Assembly: GCA_934045075.1 (NCBI GenBank)
Contig: OW203745.1
Span: 11,118,373-11,182,372 of the forward strand
Direction of reading: 5' to 3'
Source of the DNA: Yponomeuta sedellus
Taxonomy: Eukaryota > Arthropoda > Insecta > Lepidoptera > Yponomeutidae
Length of the DNA: 64,000 nucleotides
In this document: positions 10,733 through 20,929 of the stretch, piece by piece
How positions within the stretch are numbered: position 1 is the stretch's first letter
How the letters are laid out: the number at the start of each line of letters is the position of its first letter
Made by a program: the position numbers and the translations under genes
Notes under the pieces: generated by a model
Databases searched by the model: none
Seen by the model: only the letters and a program-made list of their open reading frames with translations
Told to the model about the DNA's origin: nothing

Positions 10733-11096
10733 GAAGTGCTCGTGGCCTAGCCAAACCAAGTGACTGGAATCAATCACGTGGTTAAGCAACAACAGGCGCG
10801 GTCAGGTACGGGAAGGGTGAGCGTCCCGTGACTACCGCTATTGGAATTTTTCCGAGCGCTTCCGTGCTTCGCAAGGCACGTTAGGCCGTTGGTGCCGGCT
10901 GTCTTGTAATGGCAGTCGTTAAGCCATGTCAGAGGCCTTATGGGCGGCTTGATAACTTCTGACAGTAAGGCCCACCACTGTCTTACAATCCTCCACCAAC
11001 CCGGACTTGGCCCCCGTGGTGGAGTATGGCCTAACCTTCCTGCGATGTAGGAAGAGACCCGTGCCCCAGCAGTGGGGACATACAAAGGTTGATATC
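10733..11096 (+). mobile_element. 5S-rRNA-derived SINE, complete
   Basis: About 364 bp. The head has GGTTAAGCAACAACAGGCGC (5S box A-like), GGTCAGGTACG (intermediate element-like) and GGGAAGGGTGAGCGTCC (degraded box C). The body has three short self-complementary segments (CGTGC...GCACG, CTGTC...GGCAG, TGTCAGA...TCTGACA), and the 3' end is CCCCAGCAGTGGGGACATAC to GATATC. The 103-codon frame on the other strand is only SINE sequence. Confidence 0.9.
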
Positions 11097-11342
11097 GATG
11101 ATAACGATAACATAGATGTACACGTGAAAAGTTACATAATCAAGGCGCAGAACCTAAATTTAACTAGTCGAGAAACAACAATGAGGTACTATAACGGAAC
11201 AGACCACCCAACATTACCTAGTCTACGTTTCAGCAAATAGTTCGCGACAAATGAGTCGCTCCTTCTACTTGTTGCACGCCATCTGTTAGGGGACCCAGTA
11301 AAACATGTCTTGGACCTTTGCAACATGTAGAACGCCATGCCA

Positions 11343-11612
11343 TTACATTTATTTCGTCGTCGTCGTCAGGCTATTCTAGTCCTCAGCTGGACATAGCCCT
11401 CCCCTAAAGAGCGCCACGTTGTGCTATCTTAGGGGATAATGCCCATAATCCCCACGCTGGGCATGCGAGTTGGGGATCGCAGTTCGGTGGAATTGTATTG
11501 CAGGAGGCGCTGCTGTCCTCCCCCCGGTTTGTGTCCCTTAGTCGCCTTTTACGACACCCGCGGGAAGAATTGGGTTGGTGCTATTCTCACACAGCAGGTG
11601 TTACACTTATTT
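11343..11612 (-). mobile_element. Short retroposon with RTE-like 3' tail and 12-bp target duplication
   Basis: Insert 11355-11600 on the minus strand. It starts CCTGCTGTGTGAGAATAGC, passes GGGTGTCGTAAAAGGCGAC and ends with the RTE-type tail GGGGAGGGCTATGTCCAGC and a (GAC)n repeat. The flanks 11343-11354 and 11601-11612 (TTACA-TTATTT) match at 11 of 12 bases. A second copy with its own target duplication is at 16464-16726, with the same 5' start, so the unit is a full-length short retroposon of about 250 bp, not a random truncation. It is probably mobilised by RTE (inference). Confidence 0.8.
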
Positions 11613-11889
11613 ATTGACCTTTAACTCCGAACTTGAATAATCCAGCCGACGCTCCCTAAAATCCCCACCTTAAATCTATGCAACTAGGGAGCGTCTGCTG
11701 AATTTGTTGAAGCCAACTAATCATGCCTAGAAGCGATATCCTTTCAAGAATAAGGTGATAGATGACTCCATTACCATTACTGACCTAACTTCATACTTGA
11801 ATTATCCAGTAGAGATGAGATTACATGGCCTCTGCACTTAAATGTTAAGATGATTTATGCTGTATCCAGTTACACACATATAAAATAAC
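11613..11889. other. No recognised feature
   Basis: Contains an inverted-looking pair of words (GACGCTCCCTA near 11648 and TAGGGAGCGTC near 11685), suggesting a small hairpin of 11 bp. Nothing else. Confidence 0.35.
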
Positions 11890-12090
11890 ATTAACATAAT
11901 ATTTACATCCAAGCACATACTTTGATTCTGGCCCCACACTAGGACACCCTCTGCCGTGGGAACCAGAAATAACGACATCACAAACATGTAAGCATCCAAG
12001 ACCTGGGTTTTTTTTATCACCAGCCGGGATTCGAACTCGGGACCTCTTGCATGGTAGGCAGACGCGCTACCGCTACGCCACAGAGGTCGT
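11890..12090 (-). mobile_element. tRNA-derived SINE, family B, complete
   Basis: The best-preserved family B copy. Minus strand: GTGGCGTAGCGGTAGCGCG (A box), GAGTTCGAATCCCGGC (B box), an A-run, the CAGGTCTTGGATGCTTACAT block and a tail with TAATATTATGTTAATG. About 200 bp. The B box and A box are intact, so Pol III transcription is plausible. Confidence 0.85.
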
Positions 12091-12514
12091 CAGTGCCGTC
12101 TTCACAAGTTGGATGAAGGCACCACTCTTTATCCAACTAGTCCATCCCTGTTTGGTAAACGATTGGCATTCCTATCGCTTAGAACGATCTCTCCTAGACA
12201 ACGTGTAACGTACGTTGTCCTAGAATCCAAGAGAGTAAGCACTAGCTGTCACAAGCACGTGGCTTACATTGAAATCCTCCCAATTCCAAGGTACCAAGGT
12301 ATCCTACCTATAAATCTTGTTTGGCGTATCAGTTACGTCTGCTCACTGGGACAGTCTGTTGATTAATGCTTACACTCCTTCACTCTCAGTGGGACTAGGT
12401 TGACAGTGACAGAACGCAAAATAACGTCGGTAATTCGGCTATCTCAGAGATCTACAGTCGACAGCAACATTGGGCCTTTACATTTTCGTAGCAAAGTCAT
12501 CCTTAACGTTTTTT
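12091..12514. other. Unassigned; small imperfect hairpin
   Basis: Around 12196-12225 CTAGACAACGT is followed shortly by ACGTTGTCCTAG, an imperfect hairpin. An 85-codon frame (12109-12366) has no recognisable motif, and I do not call it a gene. Confidence 0.35.
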
Positions 12515-12720
12515 TTATTGTATTGTATTGCTTTATTTCCGATATATAATAATCCATAGGTTGTTAGTAAAATGACTTTCAATTTAAAACTAAATAATAA
12601 TATGTTAGTGAGATCACAAGCCATACCTTAATTCTAAGTTAAAAATTAAATTAACTTAAACTTAAATTTTGGGGTAGAAATCTATTTTTTTTTTAACATC
12701 TCCAAATTTATACTTTGGTT
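12515..12720 (-). repeat. Probable LINE 3'-tail remnant
   Basis: A run of T followed by ATTGTATTGTATTGCTTTAT reads on the minus strand as AATAAAGCAATACAATAC plus an A-run, as at the 3' ends of LINEs elsewhere in the window. No coding is left. Confidence 0.35.
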
Positions 12721-12777
12721 TACACAAGTGCGAGTGCGAGTATTATAGAACAGTTTACACTATTTAATTGTACTAAA

Positions 12778-12916
12778 CTGACAGTAAGGCCCGTCACTGT
12801 CTTACAATCCTCCACCAACCCGGACTTGGGCCCTGTGGTGGAGTATGGCCTAACCTTCCTACGATGCGGAAAGAGACCCGTGCCCCAGCAGTGAGAACAT
12901 ATAAGGGTTGATATCA
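12778..12916 (+). mobile_element. 5S-derived SINE, 3' part
   Basis: Starts within the family at ACAGTAAGGCCCGTCACTG and runs to the GATATC end. It is truncated at 5'. Confidence 0.8.
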
Positions 12917-13035
12917 CCAATTGTACTAAACTGTCAATACTAAATTTTGTACAAATTATGCGTAACTTAAGGTTTCGGATTGTTTTTATTGTTAGTACAT
13001 TACTCCCTTAATTTACATTTAAGCACTTACCTATG

Positions 13036-13244
13036 CTATGTCAGAGGCCTTATGGTTTGAAACCATAAGGCCTCTGGCATAGGTCTTATGGGTGGTTTGA
13101 TACCATCTGACAGTAATGCGCGCCACTGCCTTACAATCCTCCACTAACCCGGACTTGGCCCCTATGGTGCTGGACGCCTTACCTCTCTGCGATGCAGGAA
13201 GAGACCCGTGCCCCAACAGTGGGGACATAAAAGGGTTGATATTG
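13036..13244 (+). mobile_element. 5S-derived SINE 3' part with snap-back 5' edge
   Basis: The copy begins inside the family at TATGTCAGAGGCC. Its first 23 bp (13036-13058) are inverted at 13060-13082 with one mismatch and a 1-bp centre. After that the SINE continues normally to GATAT. The palindrome sits exactly at the truncation edge. Confidence 0.8.
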
Positions 13245-13249
13245 TTATA

Positions 13250-13290
13250 AAAATATTGACTGGCTCACTAGGTGAGCCAGTCAATATTTT
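13250..13290. repeat. Perfect 19-bp palindrome, 3-bp spacer
   Basis: AAAATATTGACTGGCTCAC (13250-13268) is exactly inverted at 13272-13290. It begins 6 bp after the end of the SINE copy. It is not followed by a U-tract of terminator type in a gene context. Confidence 0.85.
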
Positions 13291-13424
13291 AAAAAAAATA
13301 TACCAATCTGTTAGATACAGCAAGCAAAGTCTGTTATCACATACCCACATTTTCGTTGGTATTAAAATAATGCAAATTCATCTGCTATGTCATTCTTTCA
13401 TTCTTTAGTGACTCTCAGATACTA

Positions 13425-13505
13425 TCATTCTCACACACAGATACATACACACACACAGGCATACACTCGCACACTCACATGCACACACATACGCGCATCC
13501 ACATA
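13425..13505 (+). repeat. Degenerate CA-rich microsatellite
   Basis: Repeated CACACA and CATACAC words over about 80 bp, including ACACACACACA at 13450-13460. Confidence 0.7.
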
Positions 13506-13789
13506 CTCAAATTGTGCTTTGTGTAAGCCTACATCAACCACAAATAAGTCTTTCGCACTCTAGCGTCTACGGTGTCTCTTCATCCATCTAATGTTGACCG
13601 AAGTAGAATAGAATTTAGGCTTTTTTATGTAAGATTGACGTTTTCCACTTTGGACCTTCAACTCTAGGCAGTAAGGCTCGAAAAGGCCCGCTCACGTCCG
13701 GAGACGTCGAGTAGAAATTAACTAAATTAAACTAGTGGGTTCAGACAAATAGGGGCAGGTAGGCGGCGGGTATATGTAGTGAGTGTACA

Positions 13790-13905
13790 GTGCGCTTGCA
13801 TAGACAAAGCGTCGAACAAACATAAGGTGAACTCAATAGCAACTCTCCATCGTCAGTTGGATTGATATCAAATAAAGAATATTCTTATCTTATCTTAAAC
13901 TTTAA
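13790..13905 (+). repeat. LINE 3'-end remnant
   Basis: Ends in AATAAAGAATATTCTTATCT followed by TATCTTA. The inverse sequence at 28770-28830 has the same ending. This is consistent with the 3' end of a 5'-truncated LINE. Confidence 0.45.
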
Positions 13906-14445
13906 CAAACAAAACCACTGCACACATGTGGCTTTTAAAAATTCTGACTAAATTTGCCCTTAACTTTTTAATCAGTCTGTCTGCCCTGAACTGCTTATGG
14001 ACACATCATATTTTTATTGCAAGAAATTACATCCAATAGCACATGAAGTCCCTACACATGTCACATTAGTCACATTAGTGACCCTAGTTAGCACTCCGAA
14101 GTATTTTAAGAAATGCTATAACAAATGATATAACCGCGGCTTTAAAATCACCCAGCATGTGTAGTCTGCAATCCCACTGCACGCGCATTATTTTTTCACA
14201 AAATGAAGGACTATTTAATTAGAGCCTACAAAATGGACTCCCTTTGTTCAGGAAATTGTGTTTAGGATAGACTTAGAAGCTTTGTTACCAGTATGTTACC
14301 TATTTTCTGGTTACCTACAGTTTAGAGTGACTAGTACAAAGTTGAAGGTCGTCAGCGGTGTGATTTATACGTTGGAGCTTTATTCTGGCGACGTGACAGT
14401 ATGGGTTTTATTGATATACTTCAGATGTTAGCTATTTTGTATGCT
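13906..14445. other. No recognised feature
   Basis: AT-rich and apparently unique. A small direct repeat GTCACATTAGTCACATTAGT lies near 14058. Confidence 0.35.
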
Positions 14446-14690
14446 TGTAATGTTGTATATCTTTGATAAAATAATAGAAACTGGAACGACTTTAATTGTG
14501 GCTTTATTTGTAGATTAGTATTATTAACAATAAAACAGAAAGCTGGATAAAAACGGATAAGCAAGTAAATTAGTCAGATCTGGTCGAAGGGTAAAGTTGT
14601 AATGATGAAAAATGACGAAAATCGAAAAATGTGTGACGTAATTTAAATATTTGAAAATGATAGACGAGAAATGAAAGGAACAGAAGAGAC
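14446..14690 (-). repeat. LTR-like repeat, distal copy
   Basis: Starts TGTAATGTTGTATATC and shares, in the same orientation as 16397-16905, ACTGGAACGA, TTTATTTGTAGAT, AAAACAGAAA-CTGGATAAAAACGG, CAGATCTGGTCGAAGGGTA and GTGACGTAATTTAAATATTTG. Given the primer binding site next to the other copy, this is best read as the second LTR of one minus-strand element, or as a relative. I could not find the outer edge of the LTR. Confidence 0.5.
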
Positions 14691-16377
14691 GAATTGCACT
14701 AAAACTCCAAACTTAGTCTTTTAAAATTTGGGTCCTAATTGATGATTAACGCACTGTTAGCGCCTTAATTCCTCAGTCCTGACCTGGAAAATAACAATAA
14801 ACAAGTATTGCTATTTTCAACGGATCAATGCAAATCGAAGCTCAGTTGCCACCAAGAGTTGGGACATTCCATTTAATCGTTTTCAGGAGCAATCAAGCTG
14901 GCATTTGTAAAAGTCTTTCACTCCTCCATTTAGTTCATTTTACGCTTTTCAATCGTCCGGCACTGAGTCTCTAGTAAAAAAACGCTTTTCAGTAGCAGCC
15001 AGAGCTTGCAGCGTTGTTTGATACACAATCACGCGTGACGGAAGTACTGATTTGGACGGTTGACATGTATGTATAAGTTAATAGATTTTTTCTACGGCAG
15101 ATAGACTATTCCATACTTTATTGCACAACCAGAAATGATAGTTTTCTCACATTTTTTCTATTTATATTAATTTTATTAAAACGATTGCAGCCTTGTTTGA
15201 TACACAATCACATGAAAAAGTAAATACGGATTTCGATGCTTGACATAAGTTAATACATTTTTATTTAAGTACATTTATTTTTACATTTTACAAATACATT
15301 TTTTTTTCTAAGATAGTTTTTTTGCCAATATATTTTTGTATCTATTTAAAGTTTATTAAAATCACTAGTCAAAGAAACCAACATTAGTTAGTTTTTCGAA
15401 GTGGCGCGCAGTCAGCTTATTATTGGGCATAAAGTTGCAGCTTTTTTAAAAAAAATATTTAAAATATATTAGTAATAAACCTCTTAAGGCAACTTGCGCC
15501 AAATCACTGATTAATGATTAAATAGCTCATTCATATTATTCATACAGTTAAATAATTTAACTGTAGGGTCTCGGAACGCTGATTCAACATTTGAAGCAAC
15601 AAAGTAACGTAGCGCAACGATCACGCGCGGACGTCTGGTGTCCAGCGAGTCGTCCCCCCGAAACCCTTTGAGGTAGTCACCTCCGAAACCTTTTAGAGTA
15701 CCGTAGTTTAAAACGTAAAACCTAAGATTGTGTGTAACCTCCTGTGTAAACCATTGTACGTGTACTAAATTGAATACAGACTTATAACCTTTAAATTGCA
15801 ACCTTCTGATATATTATTTATGATCATCACATCCACATTAAACCCCTACTTTCCCCCAAATAACTATGGATAGCTCTGCCCGGCACACTGACCTCTTGTT
15901 CGTGGCAAAGTCATGTGACTGACCGAACGCAAGCCTTAGGCATAGGGCGAGCAAGAGGGTAGTGTGTAGGGAGTCTTCAAATTTCTTTTTTGTATTTAAC
16001 CGTACCTATCTAGCATATAAGAAAACTTTAATTTGTAAAACCAAGAGCATCTGCTAACAAACTGTTATGCAGTTTGGCAGAAACGCACTTCTGTATTTTT
16101 TGGTATGTTTGTTTGAATAGATGTCTTCAGTCAATCAACCAAATGTCATGATGGAACACGTAGTAGATATTATTCACTGTATAGAGCCTCTAAATTAACA
16201 GATAAATAATGCTATAATGCAGCGTTAGCACAAGGCGGCCTTACCATGACATTATTATTGCTGTAGTTGTCTGCTATTTAACTTTATTCTAATAAATAAG
16301 ATAGGTGTCGTACTTCGAATTATCGTAATGACTTAGGAATTGTACTTTTACGAAACTCGGCCCAGTAAGGTAATATC
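14691..16377. other. Region between the two LTR-like copies; no gag or pol found
   Basis: If the LTR reading is right this would be the internal region, but no retroviral-type domain is visible. A 96-codon minus frame (15511-15801) has no motif I know. GCAGC/CCTTGTTTGATACACAATC occurs at about 15008 and 15186, a 178-bp spaced imperfect duplication. TTTACGAAACTCGGCC at 16347-16362 is the right end of the MITE type seen at 35953-36101. Confidence 0.35.
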
Positions 16378-16395
16378 GCCCCACGTTGGGCGCCA
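16378..16395 (-). other. Primer binding site, tRNA-Lys(CUU) type
   Basis: The plus strand reads GCCCCACGTTGGGCGCCA, identical to the 3' end including CCA of insect tRNA-Lys(CUU) as I remember it. The minus strand is therefore an 18-nt complement, as at the primer binding site of many insect LTR retrotransposons. It lies 1 bp from the start of the LTR-like repeat, the position expected on the minus strand. No intact element remains. Confidence 0.65.
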
Positions 16396-16396
16396 A

Positions 16397-16905
16397 TGGA
16401 ATGTTTTATATCTTTTATAATAAAAATAATAAACACTGGAACGATTTCAGGTGTTGTTTTATTCTTCTTCTTCAGGCTATATTATTCCACTGCTGGACAA
16501 AGCCCTCCCCTAATGAGCGCCACAGCGCAAGGTTGTGCTATCAATGGGGGGGTAATGCCCATAATCCCCACGCTGGGCATGCGGGTTGGGGATCGCAGTT
16601 TGGTGGAATTGTACTGCAGGGGGTGCTGCTGCCCACCCCCTGGTTTGTGTTCCTTAGTGGCCTTTTACGACACCCGCGGGAAGAATTTGGATTGGTGCTA
16701 TTCTCTAGGGCGACACCACACAGCACGTTGTTTTATTTGTAGATAGTTATTTTATAATAAAACAGAAAAAACTGGATAAAAACGGATAAGTAGGTAAAAT
16801 CGTCAGATCTGGTCGAAGGGTATATTTGTAATAATGAAAAATGAGGGAAATCGAAAAAAGTGTGACGTAATTTAAATATTTGAAAATGATATATAGAAAA
16901 TGAAA
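16397..16905 (-). repeat. LTR-like repeat, proximal copy, interrupted by a retroposon
   Basis: Begins TGGAATGTTTTATATC beside the primer binding site (LTRs end in CA on the coding strand). Aligns with 14446-14690 once the insertion 16464-16726 is removed. The upper edge is unclear. A mariner lies just beyond at 16970. Confidence 0.5.
16453..16737 (-). mobile_element. Short retroposon with RTE-like tail and 11-bp target duplication
   Basis: Insert 16464-16726 on the minus strand, flanked by perfect GTTGTTTTATT (16453-16463 and 16727-16737). It starts CGTGCTGTGTGGTG, contains GGGTGTCGTAAAAGGCCAC and GGGGATTATGGGCATTACC, and ends GGGCTTTGTCCAGCAGTGGA with a (GAA)n tail. The frames of 60-118 codons across it are not genes. 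It interrupts the LTR-like repeat, so it is the younger insertion. Confidence 0.85.
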
Positions 16906-16969
16906 TAAAAATGGTGTAAAGAGGTTTGCACCGTTACAACCTTTATAGTTCATTCTGAAAACAGGCATA

Positions 16970-18249
16970 CGAGGGCTGCTACTTATGTATGCGGAATAGA
17001 AAAAATAAACAAATGTATATGGCTAAATATGCTTTTATTGTTTTTCAAAGTATTCACCATGATCGATGCACTTTTGCATTCGATGAAACCAATTTCTAAA
17101 ACACTTTTTCCACTCTGATTGAGGTATCTCCAAAACGTGCTGTTTGAACGCATCTACGGCATCTTCACGGGTCGAAAATCGTTGACCACGTAATTTATTC
17201 TTTACATTTGGGAATAAATAGAAATCATTGGGAGCCAAATCAGGGCTGTACGGTGGATGACCCACTATTTTTTGACCACCCAAAAATGTAGTTGTTTCCT
17301 GAGATGTATGACAGCTGGCATTGTCATGGTGAAGTATGATTCTGCGACGCTGGTTGTTTTGGCGTATTTCTTCAAATACTTCCGGCAAACAAATGGTCGT
17401 GTACCACTCCGAATTAACCGTTCTGCGATTCCCCAGTAGTATTGTAGCCACATGGCCATTAATAACAAAAAAGCAGGCCACCATTTGCTTTACAGTGCTT
17501 TTTGCACGAGCCACTTTCGTAGGGTTCGGCTCATTTTGAAACACCCAAACTGTTGATTGTTGTTTAGTTTTTAGATCGTACGCGTAGATCGAGGATTCGT
17601 CACCTGTGTAGATATAATAAACAGATTTTGAGTCGCCTCCGTTGAATTTTTTTAAGGTTTTCTTGCACCATTCGACGCGAGCATCTTTTTGATCCTGAGT
17701 TAAGTTGTGCGGGATCCAACGCGAACAAATTTTTTTTACAGACTAATGTTCATGTAATATCCTATGAATGCTCGTCATACATATGCTCAGAATAGCGTCT
17801 ATCTCGCGATACGTAACATGGCGGTCTTGCATTATTAGTTTTCGCACAGCTTCAATATTTTGTGGCACAACCACCGATTTCGGGCGACCTTCTTTAACTT
17901 CGTCCGTGAGCTTACTGCGCCCGCGATTAAACCCACTAAAACAGTGATACACAGTCGTTTTTGATGGAACTTCACCTCCAAAAGTCGAAGTTTATTGATC
18001 ACGCACTGTTGTTGCGTTAAACCACGTCGAAAATCGTAATAAATCATAGCACGAATATTTTCACGAGTGAGTTCCATTTTTTCAGCGATATGACATTTTA
18101 AACCCTACAAAAACAAAACACTAACGTACATAAGAGAAAAATATTAGCGGCCAGTATTTAAAAAAAGAACGAATTTGACCATGGAGGTCAGACATTGCGT
18201 TTCCAATTATTGGAATCCCAGATTCCGCATACATAAGTAGCAGCCTATG
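16970..18249 (-). mobile_element. mariner transposon, about 1.28 kb, inactive
   Basis: Flanked by the TA dinucleotides expected for mariner (16968-16969 and 18250-18251). The ends share a 24-bp perfect inverted repeat (GGCTGCTACTTATGTATGCG and four more bases) at 16974-16997 and 18222-18245. The outermost four bases differ (CGAGG versus CATAG), so one terminus is mutated. Length and TA target match the Tc1/mariner superfamily. The gene inside is broken. Confidence 0.9.
17035..18077 (-). pseudogene. mariner transposase, frameshifted
   Basis: Three minus-strand frames cover a transposase of normal mariner length. N-terminal helix-turn-helix part: MELTRENIRAMIYYDFRRGL at 18077-18018; then a frameshift to KSVVVPQNIEAVRKLIMQD and TYREIDAI (17743-17952); a stop-containing stretch with TGDESSIYAYD (the first catalytic Asp) near 17560-17610; then a 169-codon C-terminal frame (17035-17544) with WVFQ-like start, ILHHDNASCHTS (second Asp), HPPYSPDLAPNDFYLFP (third Asp) and the C-terminus EYFEKQ. 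I count 32 residues between the second and third Asp, where mariner usually has 34, so about two codons appear lost near QKIVGHPP. Its enzyme would cut and paste DNA at TA sites. This copy cannot. Confidence 0.9.
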
Positions 18250-18251
18250 TA

Positions 18252-18895
18252 TTATTGCCGAGGAGTTACGCACTATTCCTTCACTTCGAATTCCAGTGTA
18301 TTTTTACTTTTTCATCTAGCCTACATGTATAATGTCTCACTGCAGAAAAAGAGACAATGGACTTAATTACCACGCGTGCCCACCATGGATTGGCAATATC
18401 AAACGCTGAGGTTTTTCAACACCTGAGACACTCAGGTTTCTTGATTTTTTTATTAATAAAAAAAGTACTCTAGGCACTAAAATTGTAACGCCGTAGATAA
18501 AAGTTCTGGATTAGGTCATTACTTCACGTCATTACTTCACAGTTTTTTACCACCACATTGTCTCTGATACATGTGATTTATCTAAATACACGTGTGTCTA
18601 TCAAATGAAGAAAACCCCGTCAGGTATATCAACCTACCTTAGAATTTATGACTGAAGAGCTGTTTACCGTCCATTAAAAATAACTTAGCCTCCATTTCCC
18701 AAATACATAGGGGTCATTAGGCGGAGAACGTTATCATTAACCCTTAGGGCGTAATTTTCGTTATTTATTGCACACCCTTACCGTAAACAAGATAGGAACC
18801 GAAGTTCCATTTAATTTTGTGTACCACTTTCGTGTAAATTTATTTTACAAAGAAAAATATAGGTACGTATATCTAAAGAGGTACGAACAAATAAT
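18252..18895. other. Unassigned; SINE D-like fragment
   Basis: Positions 18365-18440 (CCACGCGTGCCCACCATGG, CACCTGAGACACTCAGGTTT) match the start of the repeat at 25005-25085. The same CACGCGTGCCCACC word is in the palindrome at 55338-55476. The rest is AT-rich without signal. Confidence 0.4.
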
Positions 18896-19253
18896 AAGCG
18901 CTCGTGGCCTAGTAAAACCGAGTGAATGGAATCATCACTTTAGCTAAGCAGCTTACTCACGGGACGGTCTAGCTTTAGCTAGACCGTCCCGTGAGTACCG
19001 CTGGTGCAATTTTTTCGATCGCTTCCGTGCTCCGCAAGGCATGCTAAGTCGTTGGTGTTGGCTGTCATTTAATGACAGTCGTTAAGCCATGTTAGAAGCC
19101 TTATGGGCGACTTGATAACTTCTGACAGTAAGGCCTGCCACTGTCGTACAATCCTCTACCAACCCTTAATTGGCCCTCGTGGTGGAGTATGGCCTAACCT
19201 TCCTGTGATGTAGGAAAAGACCCGTGCCCAAGGAGTAAGGTTGAATCGATATC
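18896..19253 (+). mobile_element. 5S-derived SINE whose box C is replaced by a palindrome
   Basis: Head, body and 3' end are present, but the 5S box C region is replaced by a perfect palindrome: 18955-18974 is inverted at 18977-18996 (20-bp arms, 2-bp spacer). The right arm is the normal downstream sequence (CCGTCCCGTGAGTACCGC). The left arm is its inverted copy, which overwrote the box A/IE/box C segment. The promoter is therefore destroyed. Confidence 0.85.
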
Positions 19254-20640
19254 AATATTCGTTTCATTATAATAAGGCTGCCAATGTACTGCGTTATTTA
19301 AAAAATATTAATTGTAATCTTTTCCTGTTCACTAAAGAATATTACTCTGTAAGCCTCTATAATAAGATAATATATTGCACAATCCTATAAGGATATTCTC
19401 GCGTTTGTATCTCGGCAGAGTAGTCGGTATCAATTGTAATTTTAATACAAGGAAATATAAATTTAATTTAAACTCCGTTTTTTATTATTTGTACTAAGTT
19501 CATGAAGTAAATTAAAACTAGGTACTAAGTTTGATAGCGAGAAATCACTTATTTTGTTACATAAGGCATAGCTGCAAAACAAAGTCACCTTCATTAATAC
19601 TAAAGAGGTAGACTTTGTTTCTAACTCGTGAGGTCTTTGATTAAAGTAACATAGGTACCTACTTTGTGAACTTGTAGTAGCCAGCTCCATTGAATTTTAA
19701 AATTCAATGGTACCTCCAACACTTTGTCCTTAAAAACGAACTTATCGTCAAAAAACCTGAGTAACTGGGGTATTTACACACCACAACCTTTGACGTCTCT
19801 ACACTGCTGAGAACACACACGATGCCTCTCCTTTCTCGTCATAGAAATTTTCAGAGAAGATTAACATATTATAAAACACCATGACTTTAGGTGGTTAGGC
19901 AGACTTAAGAAGAATTCCCATTCTATTTAACGTCAGTACGATATTTAGTAGTTGTGTTACTGCTAACTTAGCAGCAAAAATGTAAACATTGATAATGGTA
20001 ATTTGTAGCCAATAACGATCGAACTTTTCGTACTATTCTAGTACGAAACCCTACGAAGGGTGATTTTGAATAGATAACGTCACTTGCGAAATTAAGTGCT
20101 TCAAGACAACTTTTTAAAGAGTACGCCACTTCGTATTTTATGGCATTTTTATGGAGGTCGTAATGTCTTTAGTTTGTGCTCTGACCCGAATATCGTGAAC
20201 CTATAAAAGAAGGCTATGAATTTCAGTCTACAATAGATAGACTAGTACCTAAGTAAAGACTGTTTGGACTAGATAAGCTTGAATAGGTCTGTTGTACAAG
20301 TTAACGCAACGACACAGTCTGTACATTTCTAATATTTTATTTCTATAATCAGTGACCGGTTTACATCAATATGTAAATGAAATATTCTTTAAAATATTAT
20401 TATGGCCTACTGGTGAATGTATTGCGGTAATTAAGCCCGTATTCTCTCTCTGAGAGAACACATGTGACTTCTAGTGAGACGTTAAAACCTACATAAAAAA
20501 TACCTCTTGGCCTACGGGCTGGGTCAAAGGAATAATTATGCGCAGCAAAACCGGATTTTCGTGGTAGCAATAAGTATAGAGTTTGCCATTTATATGATTG
20601 AAATCATTCGAGCATGAAGATTTGGTCCGAATGACATAGG
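19254..20640. other. No recognised feature
   Basis: AT-rich, apparently non-repetitive within the window. A 75-codon minus frame at 19463-19690 has no motif. A small hairpin GGAGCTGG... is not convincing. AATTCAATGG/CCATTGAATT near 19685-19710 forms a short palindrome (TGAATTTTAAAATTCA). Confidence 0.35.
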
Positions 20641-20749
20641 AGTATGAAGAGAGCTGGGAATAGGCCTCTTTCCTTTATCGCCAACTTTGTCGGCCCTCTA
20701 CCATTCTCATCTATGTGTTATCCAGTAGCGGTCAAGCGACCACTGCTGT

Positions 20750-20880
20750 ATAATATACGGCTGTCGGTTCTTCCTTGATATGGCCAGCCCACTGCAACTT
20801 CAGCTCGCTAATTCTCTGAGCTATGTCGATAACTTTGGTTCTCTGTCGGATGCATTCGTTACGAATCCTATCCTTCTGAG
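20750..20880 (-). pseudogene. RTE-type LINE coding fragment
   Basis: Reverse complement of the segment at 5136-5230: on the minus strand it reads CGTAACGAATGCATCCGACA, then words for KVIDIAQRI and KLQWAGHIK, then an RTDS word. It is truncated on both sides, with the typical 3' tail lost. Confidence 0.65.
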
Positions 20881-20929
20881 AAACTAGCTAGAATGTATAT
20901 CTTAACGGACAATATATTTGAAATTGAAA

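Noticed and set aside
10774..11085. Frames of 77-133 codons at 10774, 27951, 42440, 23157 and others, with shared protein words such as GWWRIVRQW and ACCCLTQVIDSNHS
   Set aside because: The shared words come from the SINE sequence itself, in different copies. They are repeat translations, not a gene family.
15511..15801. 96-codon minus frame between the two LTR-like copies, possible gag
   Set aside because: No zinc knuckle, protease or other retroviral motif. Length and composition fit chance.
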